This document shows, piece by piece, positions 13,861-27,285 of a stretch of 64,000 nucleotides of DNA. The position numbers and the translations under genes are program-made. Under the pieces are notes generated by a model. The model searched no databases and had not been told where the DNA came from. It was given only the letters and a program-made list of their open reading frames with translations. Source of the DNA: Nissolia schottii (taxonomy: Eukaryota; Streptophyta; Magnoliopsida; Fabales; Fabaceae); NCBI GenBank assembly GCA_003254905.1, contig QANU01067139.1, forward strand, positions 378,315 to 442,314, read 5' to 3'. Position 1 is the first letter of the stretch. Each line of letters begins with the position of its first letter.

Positions 13861-16800
13861 TGACCTATCTTCCTATTATACCTCGTGATTATTAGACTTT
13901 AAGTCTAAGCATGGCTGACTGACATACATTATTACAATTCTAGGCGTTTGCATTTAATATAATCCAATCAAAAGTGCTGGTTGGGTTGGGGCTTACTTTT
14001 TAAAATCTACTTAGACAGGATAATTTTAAATTTAATTTTTCAAACAGCTTTAATCTAATTCAAACCAAATAATATTTTATATTTTTACATCAACTTAGTC
14101 TTAATGTTTTTATTTTAATATTGATTTGGTCATAAAAAATGTTAATCAGCCTTTATTTAATTAATTGGCCATTACTTAAGTGGGCGGGCTTGTGAAATCC
14201 GTTAAATGTGAAAATGTTAGACATATAATTAAAATAAATACTAGAAGAATAAATTATGTCTAACTTTATTATCACTGAAAAAACATCAATGTTTATCAGA
14301 TAATATGAGTGTGATTTTTTAAACTATAAAAAAGATCAATGTAATGTTACTAAACTTCGGAGAAGTTCACCGTAATACAAAAAAAAAATAAAAAATTGTA
14401 AGACTTAGAACTAAGTTGAAACAAAAGTTGACAAATCTAAAAGAGACTGAATTTGCTTGTGAGCGATGCAGCTAATACCATACAAAACCGCAGCAAACAG
14501 GTTGGAAAGCAGGTCGGCTAGAACATGGGGCCTTCTGCGATCAAGTTGCTCCTTAGATCAATTAGTCTCTGTTGTTCCCTTTTTAATTCTTTCATCATCT
14601 TAATAATTAACAACATAAATCATTCTCATTTTGGTAACCACACTTGTTCATAAAAAAAAAGGTTTATCGGGTACACAACCTGTCTCTAGATTCTTACACT
14701 TACAAGGTTCAAGACATGCATGCAGCTCAATACTTTGATGAGTGTGATAATTAACTATGTTTGTTGATGTATTAGCATATGATTGGATGACAATATACAA
14801 TAATGCATTCTAATTAAATCCATTAGTTAACGAGTTTAATTGTTATGTATAAACAATATAAATTTTAATTACAATTTAATTACACTGTCATCCAATTAAA
14901 TTTTGTCATATAAACAATAATAATTGATTCTTTCATTCGCTACTTAAAAAGTTATGCATACAAAGCAATTTAAACTCTTAATTAAAATGAAAGTATAATT
15001 AAAGATCATAGTTTTTATTTTGTAACATATTAATGATCATAGTTATGGCCAAGTTGGATTTTTATTAAGATATATGCTTCCATGTAGGTGGGTTACATAG
15101 CTTAACAACTAAAAGAACCGTCTAATTGTACGAAGAAAAAAGAGAAAGGAAAGCAAGTATTTGTATAATTTTTTTTTCTTTAATAAATTTGTGAAATTTG
15201 GTTTAGCTCTTTAAAAAATTATTATTTTTTTGTTTTGGTCTAAACATATCATAAATTACATAATTTTAGTCATTGATATTAGTGTGATTTTAGTCTCTGT
15301 TGTGTCACATTAATAATATCATGTAAACCAAATAAATCCACTCTGTTGTTAGTAAAACACTATTAACTATTGATGTGGCTAATAAAGTGTCACATTAATA
15401 ATCTACCTGACCTATAATAAGGCACAAATCTGACCTATAACTCACTATTTGACCTAATTTTGGATAGTGATTGAGTCATGATTTGTGGACAAATGTAGGT
15501 CAAATAACAATTTATAAATCGAGTTTAAACTAGTTATGAATCGGATGAATTTATTTTGCTTACATGTGATTGAGATGACCCTCCATCAACTGCAATGGAT
15601 CAAAATAAAAAGAAAAAAGTTAAAGACTTAAATTAAATCTCGAGAATTTTTTGAATACTCCAAATATATTCAAGTTTTTTTTTTCAACGTATTTGTAAAT
15701 GTTGTTGACCCACTAGAATGTCCTAAAGGACTATAAGCTAACAATTTGAGTAGCAACTTATTTATGCAAAAAAGGGAAATAATCTGCTAGTACCATTCGG
15801 TACAGGCATAATTAATTTTCCTCATCTACGTACCAACATCACAAAAGGAAAGAAAAAAAAATGCAAATTCAATTTCCAGTACGTACAAAAGTAAGTCTTA
15901 AATTAATCAAAGAAAGTAAGTCTTAAGTGAATCATATACCCAAATATGCACATAATCGGGTGGACCAATATTTGATTTGGCGAATTAGGTTTTTTTTATT
16001 TTCAATAAATAAAAATAAAATGAGAATCGTACCAAACCTTACCAATAAAATAGTATGAATGATTGAGTTGATGCTAGTGATCAAAACTTCAGTGCTGTCA
16101 CTGAACGATTATTTGTCTTCATATAATAATAATAATAGTGTTGTGTTATAATCCATACAACGTGAAGGAGCATTATCGCACACGAGTCATGCCAGTGAGG
16201 GTTGAGTTATTCATAGTCATTTAGTATAAAATATTGTATTAACGCACAACCCATTTATTATTAAATGTAATTTAAATTTTATTGAAATCTCAGTTAATAA
16301 TAAATAAAATATAACCCAATATGATATCATATATCAAACGAATATAAATAATATTTCTCAGCTTAATGCAATCCCAAAACAAATTATGATTTTTTACGAT
16401 GGTTTCGAAGTACTACAAGTACAGCAATGAATGAGTTAATTTTGTAAAACTCAAGTGCTTAATCACACGCCAATATAATCTGTTTGCTCAGAAAATGTAC
16501 CCTAACATTCGGACAATTGGAATCAAATTGAAAGGCCAATAATTCAGCAAATTGTATTCATAACACAATAATGTTAGTTCTGAATAACAACAGATCAGTG
16601 GCCACAGCCAATGAGGAAAATGAAATGAACAAAAAAAAGAGTTAAAATTTACAAAATTAGATAGTAATTTTGAGATCTACGTCATGGATTTATTCTAATG
16701 CATTCTTAATATAAAAATATTTTATACTGTTATTTAATCACATGTAATTGAGACTTTTGAGATAATAAATACAAGAATTTTTAAATACTAATATTTGGTT

Positions 16801-18280
16801 AACCTTTGATCCATCAATTATGTTTAGCTCAAAGAATTAAGGAACCATTTAAGTTGCGACTTTTTCTAACAAAATGTTTCATTTTCAAGATTTTAGAACT
16901 CCATGTCACTCTGATTAATCATGTGTTAGTTGGTTGAATATTTATGTAAAACTATTTTATACTAATAATTAACACAATTCTCCACTTTTATCCGGACTTA
17001 AGACCAATCATGTGTGATAGTCAATTTGAGAAGTTGACAACGTATAAATTAGAGGTTAATTATTGTGATATTATATGGTAAAAGCCTTGAGCATGACTTC
17101 CTTAAACCTAAAACTATGCCTACAAATCTGTGTTATTAACAATATTATAATGGGAATGGCTGTTATCATGATGAAGCATGTCATGTGTGAAAGTCCAAAG
17201 TTACCCCAACAAAGCAATGTGGGGTAGTCAACGTGATTAGAGTAGTCGGCAGAGGTTTAAACTCTACGCAAAAATGATATCAATTTCAAAGTCTACACAA
17301 TTAAAAGGTTGACAAAAATAAAAAGTCTACACAAAAAAGGATAAATCCACCCCAGTATTATTAGAAAAAATGGGAATTTCATTCACAGGAACGATGTGTT
17401 TCCTTCATAATTTGATGTGAATCAATGGCAAAAGAATAGTAAACTATCCCCATAATTAATGGCAGAGGATATAGCTTAGAGGAAGTCAAAATCCAAATAA
17501 TTCATGTAGGTTTATAGACTTAATCATTATGCATGTAATGCTTATGCTTTAGTGGCTTAGTTGGTTGAAACGTGGCTTGGTTTCAAAAAAAATAAACGAT
17601 GTTGGTACTTATTTTTCTGTCAACTTTGTGCTCGACTCATTAAAAAAAGAGTTATTACACAAAATTGTATAACACACTATCAAGAGGAGGATCTCATCTT
17701 TTTTTAAGATAAGACGGATAGTGTCTTAATTTTTTTAGTACAAATATAAGTATTCTTTAAACAAATAACAATGTTATTTAGACCAATAAAAAGATGTAAG
17801 CACTTTGTCACTTCTCTCACAATATATTATGGGGCTCACCATGTACCTTATGAATCCCATGATGTGTTATGTCTCCACCTTTTTAGTGATCCAAATAGCA
17901 TTATTGTTTTTTTATAAAAAAAAAAACAACAGTTAAATGAGGTCATGCAAGTGGTTGACAAGGATTGATTCGTGATCTTTTGAAATAATAATCATAACCA
18001 TGAATGATAGAACCAAAAGAGGTTTGAATAATTAGCCAAATTACTTGATTAATGGTGGGGAAAACTAATGAGTTGCATCACCTGAAAAGTGAGGGGGGGT
18101 TGTGTTGTAGACTTGTAGGCTACAAACAAGTAGTAACTCCCAAAAACAAGCATTGACCTTATAATTGTTAATTTAATGTGTCACCGTCCGTGACCTTAGA
18201 CTCTAACAGCTGCTTTCTTAAAGAGGGAACCTATACTATTTGGTTGACATAGAATTACGTATCCAATATGATTGGAAGTT
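13861..18280. other. Gene-free AT-rich intergenic stretch upstream of ACO
   Basis: No coding sequence is supported. Two weak inverted-repeat candidates were seen. At about 14779-14908, ATTGGATGACA on the left faces TGTCATCCAAT on the right. At about 15190-15645, T-rich ends carrying TTTGGTTTAGCTCTTTAA and its approximate complement face each other. Both may be old MITEs, but no target duplications were found. Confidence 0.4.
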
Positions 18281-18284
18281 TTTT

Positions 18285-18292
18285 TATAAATA
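18285..18292 (+). promoter_or_regulatory. TATA box of the ACC oxidase gene
   Basis: TATAAATA lies 120 bp before the ATG, with a CCAAT at 18262-18266. Transcription would start near 18315-18325, leaving a 5' UTR of about 90 bases that contains a CA repeat and a CT-rich tract. Confidence 0.65.
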
Positions 18293-18411
18293 GGGAAAGG
18301 CAATCCCTCTTAGAAACCACAGAGCAGAACAAAGCAAGTCAAGCTCAAACAACAGTGTTATATCTCTAACACACACACACACACTCTCTTTCTCTGATAC
18401 CCTTTGATACA

Positions 18412-19692
<1,281 letters not shown>

Positions 19693-20414
19693 GGAAACAG
19701 CACTTTGGCTGTCATACAGAAAATACATTTGCTCTCACCCCTTCTTATTTTAAAATTTTCTTCTTTATGGACCTTGGAACTATAAGACATGTTTGATACC
19801 AAAGAATGCCACTTGATTGCAATTCTCTTCATAAGTCTCAAGAATAGAAAAACTATGTGGGTATTAGTGTTCAAGTTTTTTGGTCTTTTAGAATATTGCT
19901 TTGTCTTTCAATATCATGGTGGGAGCTAGTATGCAACTAAGCATCCATCTGGGCTTGCATTTGTACAATAGTATTATTACAAAAATTCCAAAGTTGTTGT
20001 ATGCTATAAATTTATCTCTTCCCCTTTATACTGTTTCCCTCCTAGGTTTCAGTTATCATCCACATGAAGAAGGAGTGCATGCAATCTGTTGAGTTTCCTC
20101 TTAAAGGTCATAACAACAAAGAGTTACCTTCTTTTTCAACACAGCCAATAACTTGAAACTTTAGGAAAAAGAACTACCACTTACCCTCAGCAATGTGATG
20201 GAAATGACAAAAATTCACATTTTCCATTTTTTGGTGAAGAAATTTTATGATTAGTTCAAGTAATACCCTCTTCTGCTTTTTAAGTAGACAGAGAGATTTT
20301 AGGAGTCATCAAATAGCCAGTTTTAAATCTTCAAATTCCTACAAGGGAATGATAATATAGCTGTAGATAGCAGGATTTATATCTACCAAAAAGGATATGT
20401 TGAAAGAGGAAGAG

Positions 20415-20454
<40 letters not shown>

Positions 20455-20710
20455 GTTGATTTATTTATATTAAATAAAAGAGGTTGTGTGCAGCCATTGG
20501 TAATTGTATAAACTATCTATCTTCGAAACTATATAAAAATAAAAAATAAAAAATAAATAAAAAAAAACACTACAGCTACTACTNAGAGACTGGCATTGTC
20601 CACTATTTCTAAGTTCTGTAATCTTGATCTATAATCTATCTATAACATAATTACACAAGAAAAGTCTTCATGGCAGAATACCACATAACTATTGTTCACC
20701 TTTACATGCT
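19693..20710. other. Convergent 3' region between ACO and NADK2
   Basis: This stretch should hold both 3' UTRs. It contains an (AT)n(AG)n microsatellite and one ambiguous base at 20584. No further gene is supported. Confidence 0.6.
20415..20454. repeat. Compound (AT)n(AG)n microsatellite
   Basis: About nine AT units are followed directly by about eleven AG units. Confidence 0.95.
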
Positions 20711-23700
20711 TTATAGGGCCTTTTGATCAAGTCTTTCATTCCAATTTAGGCAACGAATCAAGCTGCGAAACCAATCACCAGTTTGGTCAAACTTGTTAAC
20801 TGTTGGAAGCGGATGCTGACTCATGGATATGCGTACAGAATCTCCTCTAGAAAGTTGCTGCCTTCTCTTCCCATCAAATGAAACCCACGCATTGCTTCTT
20901 GCATCTTCTGGAATCTGTTAACATTTAACAATAAACCCTATGTAACTCATTTCCTAATTAAAAAAGAAAAACTAGCAATTAAATGATTGATTAATCCCAG
21001 ATTCCAAATCACACACAAGAATGAGTCCCCAAATCCGGTGATTAGCACGTGTTCTTAGTCTTAACCATGTAGCTTTTTCCAACACATGCCTGAGAGACAA
21101 CGTAGCATAGCTGAAGAAGGGAAACATTTTCTAGGTATAGAAGTCACTGTATGAGCCATAAAACATGCAATTCTGATAACAAGAACATCCAATAATAGTT
21201 TTACCACATGGAGAATGACTAACTTCACCTTTAATTCAAGTCGAGCAGAATCTGGAAGTATAACTGGTCTAAACGAGAGTGAATGTGGACAGATTGGGGT
21301 AAACAGCATGCAGGGAACATTTGGATGGACCTGCAGTTTTATTTCGTCATTAGATGAAAACATCAATGAAAGCAAGACAAATTCAGGCCAAATTCATACT
21401 CATACTGTGCAGATAAAGAAAATGCATACATATATATTAGAATTTAAGAATATATATTAAAGGAAATGATACAAGGTGACTTCCATGAGGTTTTGTGCGG
21501 CAGTTCCTTGGATGCTTGCATTCACATTCGCCTTGCAAAACAAGAGTTCACTATATGACATCTTCAGAGTCACTTATTCTTTCTACAGATGTTCACTATT
21601 TCTACAGAATGTCAGAGTTATCTAAAGATGCAGTAAGAGTAGGAAGAGACCTCAATTCAATGTTCAACAATCAACATCTACTACTCTGTAGAAAATGCAT
21701 TTGAGAGAAGCTCGAAGCAATTAAAGTTGAATATTATAATTATTGTTTATCAAAGTACTACAAGGAAAGGATATCAAGCCAATTCATCTAATTAGTTTAC
21801 AATAAATACATCTGAAACCACGCTCTTAACAAGTCAAGCACAAGCTTACCATGGAACCTCCAGCAGCTGTAGAATAGGCAGTGCTTCCAGTAGGGGTGGC
21901 CACAATGACTCCATCACCTTGTACCTGAAAGACAGGACAACAGACATATACAAGGCATGACATTGCTTCATAATGGTTTTCAGAGACATGAAATTTGCAA
22001 TATGGACAGATCTCACCATAGGATATCAAAGATGTATATAGATTTGAAGTGCAAATAACATACACAATAAAACTCACCTTGGTTATAAGTCTGCCATGTT
22101 CATAACATTCAATCTTTGAAAGGTATGGATTAGAACCCCGATCAACAACAACCTCATTAAGAATATCAAATAATTTCCCTGGCACTGCTTTACCGTTACG
22201 AAAAATTTCACATCGGAGACGCATTCTGAGAGTGATATATACACCATCCCGTGTATTATTTCCATGGATGACTCGTCGTAAGTCCTGCTTGTAGTCTTCA
22301 AACTAGAAACAGAAAACAGAATGGAAGTCAAACAAATGGCCTAAGAGATACAAACATATGGTGAAATAAATATTGATTTGAAAAGGCTTACAGTATGAGA
22401 AGTCAGAAAACCAAGGGAACCCAGGTTAAATGACACAACAGGGGGAACAGCACCTCCGAATAGATTTGAAGCATGCAGTATAACACCATCTCCTCCCAAA
22501 CAAGCCACAAAGTCTACTTTCTCGTGTAGATCACTGATCAACGGCATTAGATACGTTAAGCAACCATTTAATGAAATATATAAGTTACTGCACGTGAACT
22601 TGCAAACTCCAGTACCTGGTATCTTGAATATAGAAGGTCTGAACAAATCCAAACCCAGGAATTCTAGCAAATATATCATGCACATCAGGTTCTACAAAAA
22701 CATTCATTTTCTCTTGGTAATAAAGAAAAGAAGCAACCTGCATATTAGATACAGAAGCCCTTATGAGAATGAGTTTAGTCAATTAATTACAAAACTAGAA
22801 TAAAGACTCATGTAGTTTCCATAGTAAATGGATAGTCAATGATACAAATACAAAGAACCGGCATACTAAATGGAAAGCAATCTCAATGCATGGAAACTTT
22901 AATGCTAAATCTTTTGAAACTAAATTGTTCTTATTCAGCGCCTTAGTAGAGCAACTGGAAACTACCTTGAACCCTGCCCTCAATGTTTCTCCCCTCCCCA
23001 CAACTTGTCTCTCCATGCCAAAACGCAAATTTGTTCCTTAATGTCAATGTTAGAAACTATGATGTCTAGACCATTAAAAATCAAAGTGGACCTTCTATGC
23101 TTCTTAGAGTCTAAAAGATATTACCTCTTTAGCTTCTTCCATGAGATGTTGCCCCGGCTTTTTCAGCAATAACACAGTCTTTGGTGTAGATTTCCACATA
23201 AGCATCTGTTGCTGGGTGCTAGGATGAGTAAAGGCCAAAGAAGATTCAGTCACCTTTTCTCTGGCACAAGAAAATCCATCTGTTCGCACAAGGAACATCT
23301 CAGCTTTCTTTCTTGATTGCACCCTTACAACTCCTGTTGAGGATGCACACATGTCTCCTTCAACGAGTCCCAAGTCTTCATCATTTGAGGCTAACCCAGA
23401 CTTACCATCGTCATCTCCAAACCTTCGAGGGTTAGTTGTGACATTATCGACACCGTTGTTCACAGTGGTAAAGACATTGGCATTATTCATGTAACGCATT
23501 TCCCCTTCACTAAAACCGTTAACGATTGTCCTAACAGGACTGGAAGTGTTCTCATTCACTGACTTCCAATTGCTACCAGCTGTAATCTGGGGCTCTCCAG
23601 ACAGATAATTCACATGAGCTGATCCATTTGAACTTTCTGGACCCACAATTTTAGGTACAGGATTATCCCCCTGCAGTGTTCCAGTATGCAAGTTCCTTGA

Positions 23701-25647
23701 ATCTGCCAAGCATTCAAACCTTTTAAAGTGATACTTGAAATAAGAGGGTGTTAACATCTTCCTATTTCCCCAAAATCTGGACATCTCTTTTTTTGAAAAG
23801 ATATTACGAGGAGGAATTTGAGCTTCTAAAGGCATAGTTTTGCTGGAGAAACTTGTAAGAGATACTTCCCCATTAGCAGCAGTCACTTGTGACGAAGTAC
23901 TATCGTCAGTGGTTATTCCACTTAAGGGTCCATCACTCTGAGTTTTATTATTATCCTTCTTTGAACATGTATTTCGGTTAAATGTTCCAACAGAATGATG
24001 CTCTGCACCCAAGCTCTCTTGAAACAAGTTATTATCCTCTTCTAAGGAGGATCTCTCAGTAGTCATTATAAAGTCCTGCTGTTTCTCAGATCCATTTGTA
24101 TAATCTGATAGCGTGCCATTGGAAGTAACTGCTTCATTAGAAACAAATGGTGACGCAAAGTGAGTCATGCGCTGCCTCCATCTGGAGACCATGGCAAATG
24201 TTCTCCAAACTCCTTCCTTGCTGTGAAGATAGATTGGTCTTTTGCTGCGATCTGAAACATAAGATGAAAACCTCTCAACCTGTTTCATTGCAGGTGCTGT
24301 CCTAACTCCAACAGGTATTTTGACCAATTCAATTCTTCCAGATGAAACTGCATCACTAAGCGCTTCTTGGTAGAAGTTATCCTTTACAGCCTCTTCTCTG
24401 AGATCTATAATAGTTTTATATCCTTTATCCACTAGCCACTTTAGGCCTTCTTCAGTTACCTGACCGCCTGTCCAAAAATCAGCTTCAGCATCTTTGGATT
24501 CTGTGTCCTCTTTCGGAGTAGATAAATATACAGGACTCCAATTTGCAAACAGTTCAGGATCCGGACAGTCCTCCACGCGAGGAAAACCAGAATCATAGCA
24601 TACATTCTTCAGTCTCTGAAGCTTCCTCCACACATCCAAGCTTCGATCATCACCAGGAATTAAATGGTCCTCGAGAGCAACGTGCAAGCTCTCGCAACAC
24701 CTTTTCATCTCGCCCCTAAAAATGGCAAGCGGGGGGAGCGCATCCTCCATCATGCCAACCTCAGCAGCACGAGAGGGAATCATCAACGAAGACCTTCCAG
24801 AAAGAACATCCTCCCTCCCGCCGTTCACAATGGCTACCATGCATCCAAGGACAGAAACAATTTTATCTTCTAGCAGCGGTATCTCATCTGGCGGAACCTC
24901 ATATGAGACACTACATTCACCGGTGAACGGGTTGCACAGCGCATTCATCAATGCAGAATGAAACCTTTCAGAATTCCTAAAGATCCTACAGTATGCCTCC
25001 ACTTCAGCAATGTCACCTGGAACTGGACCCATCCAAGGCAACTGTGATGGATCATGGTATTGGATGGAATTCAAATTCTACAAACAAAGGCATCAAAGTT
25101 AAAGTAAAATATTGAAAGGAGAAAAAGAGAAAGACTATCAATACATGGCATGAAACTCTTCCATTAGTCAATTCATTAATGCATATAAGCCCAAACAAGT
25201 TGATTGAGAGAAAATTGAATAACAACACCAACATAAGGATGTCAAAGCGCGCACACAAAAATTAACAATTTTTTTCCTTAAGAAAAAAAAACGTTACAAT
25301 ACCACACTAAGTTTCAGCTCCTAAAAGGTTGGAACTTTAGAATTGAATAGGTTATGAATTCAACCAAAAACAATTCAGCTAGCTGAAGAAGAAAATGATA
25401 CCTGAGAGTCCAATCCGAAATTCAAGGAAAACGAATTGGAAAGTTTGGCGGTGACGACGAGCTTGAGGTTTCTGCGGAGACTACCACCCTTTCTCTGCAA
25501 TTGGAACCCAAAAGCCAAGTTTTTTCCATAGGGCAGGGACAGGGGAGGTTTGAGGGAAGACAGATGCGGAGGAGATGACGCTCCGGCGGTGGTGGGATAC
25601 ATGTTGAAGGAGAAATCCAGGTGGCACGTGCAGAGACATGCCACCAT
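20711..25647 (-). CDS. NADK2: Chloroplast NAD kinase 2 (calmodulin-binding type)
   Basis: NADK2 phosphorylates NAD to NADP in the chloroplast stroma and supplies the photosynthetic electron acceptor. Exons in transcript order: 25647-25402, 25077-23125, 22737-22616, 22533-22392, 22302-22078, 21924-21850, 21330-21229 and 20914-20711, giving 1022 residues (Arabidopsis NADK2 is about 985). Residues 1-60 look like a transit peptide, rich in S/P/L and poor in acidic residues. Residues about 290-390 form a tyrosine-phosphatase-like domain ([19 protein letters not shown]) whose catalytic Cys is Ser. A long, weakly conserved linker follows in the large second exon. The C-terminal kinase domain has GGDG at 787-790 and TPTGSTAYS at about 906-914, both NAD-kinase signatures. 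The calmodulin-binding segment known in the family was not located here. The start lies in exon 1, in front of the transit peptide. Confidence 0.95.
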
Positions 25648-25649
25648 GG

Positions 25650-25800
25650 GACTGAGGTCACGAGGGGATCACAAATTAGGAATTGAATGTTATTTTCTGA
25701 GTTTTCATATTGGAAATGCTGTTGTTAGTTGTTTGTTCTGGTTAGTATTAATGTTGGGTTTGGTGGGACAATGATGATGGTGGACAAGGCAACATGCATG

Positions 25801-25831
<31 letters not shown>

Positions 25832-26242
25832 AACTGGACTCCATATAACTTTTTGATGTGCCTTTCTGCTGATGATGATCCTTGATGTGATGTCAATTGT
25901 AGTTTTTCCTTTTTATTTTTAGGAAAAAAAATGTTATTTGTAATCTTCATTTATGTTCACTGACTGCCTATTTATAATGAGATTTCAATATAATCTACAA
26001 TGAAATTTCAATGGAATATGTTGTATTGAGATTTTATTTAATGATGGATACATCTACCATCACTATATTTTGTGTTTCTCCACTTTTCTACTTTCACTAA
26101 TATCATTGGACAAAGATATCAAAAGTCCTATATGAATCTAGGAATTAAGAAAGTAACATTTTGGTTTTTTCTTGAAAAATAAGAATACTATTTTATCTAC
26201 ATGCGTGAATTTTAAAACAAAATCCAAGAATACATGCTTGAG
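25650..26242. other. NADK2 upstream region
   Basis: This is the promoter-side sequence of NADK2, which is read leftwards. It has a CT run at 25801-25826 (GA on the transcribed strand), possibly in the 5' UTR. No TATA box could be assigned with confidence. Confidence 0.4.
25801..25826. repeat. (CT)n microsatellite upstream of NADK2
   Basis: About 13 CT units, 154 bp upstream of the NADK2 start codon. Confidence 0.95.
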
Positions 26243-26554
26243 TAGGCCGTCAAAATGAATCCATTACACAGTTAAATGGACAGATCAAATGTATAAAATC
26301 TGATTCGCAAATAGCAAAAGTTCGTTTAAGTTCAACTTCTTTAGGCCTAGCTTGTTTAACCCACGGGCCAAATTAGCTTGTTTAATATTAACATAAGCAA
26401 AACCCGTAGATTAACCTACCCACATAAATGAATGGACTAAACATATAAAAATTGACTTACAAATAATAAAAGTCCGTTAAGGTCATCCCGTTTAGGCCCA
26501 CAGATTAGTTGAGCTAAGCCTAAACAGGCCAGATTGGCCCGTTTGACAGCCCTA
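26243..26554. mobile_element. hAT-like non-autonomous element, 312 bp
   Basis: A perfect 8-bp direct repeat, TGCTTGAG, flanks it at 26235-26242 and 26555-26562. The left end is TAGGCCGTCAAAATG; the right end reads TAGGGCTGTCAAACGGGCC on the reverse strand. The inside has GGCCC and TAGGCC motifs in both orientations. The 8-bp duplication and end type fit hAT elements. There is no transposase. Confidence 0.82.
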
Positions 26555-26562
26555 TGCTTGAG

Positions 26563-27285
26563 CAACTCTAACCCCACCACTTTAATCAATTAGTTATGAA
26601 TAATTTATCATTAAATCATTTATTCATTTATATTTAAGTAATAAATATTTAGGAAGGATCAAATATTTAACCTAAATCCTAATAGTGAAGAACTTAAATA
26701 ATATACATTAAATTAAGAATTTAAACTTCAATAATACTAATGTATAAATAAAAATTAATTTAAATGATGATACAATTGATGAAACCTACATTCACTTATA
26801 ATTGTATCTAAATAAGAGACATTAAACTTGTGAGTACGAAAGAACCTCCAATAAAAGAAGTTTGAAGTTCTACTTTATGATACCAGTATTCATATCGTTA
26901 CTTTATTTTTTGTAACTCAATCATGTTTCTTAAAAATATTAAAGGCTCGCCAACACATTAGCTTCGATGCTATATGATATATATACAAGAGCTATGAGTA
27001 AATAGTTAACACGTTTAAAAAAAATTAGAATCATAGTGCAACTAAATTAGTGACTACCATAGCACACCTCCGCTCAACAAACGAATGAAAAATAAAGGAA
27101 AACTAATGAAAAACCCATTCTATATTTCGAAAAACTACGACATTTAATTACAAAAATGGTAGCAATCAGTCGGAAACGATTCGGTTTGGGGGGGGGGGGG
27201 GGGGGATTGGGGAAATTATTGGGAAAAAAAATACGTAAAATTTTGTGGCAGGTTCTGCTACGTAAACGTCCTAGCTGATATCAAG
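26563..27285. other. Intergenic stretch between NADK2 and the ubinuclein gene
   Basis: AT-rich and without supported coding sequence. It contains an 18-base G run at 27188-27205 just past the ubinuclein stop, probably in or near its 3' UTR. Confidence 0.5.
27188..27205. repeat. Poly(G) run of 18
   Basis: An uninterrupted G homopolymer; its exact length may be a sequencing estimate. In the ubinuclein transcript it would read as poly(C), about 80 bases after the stop codon. Confidence 0.85.
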
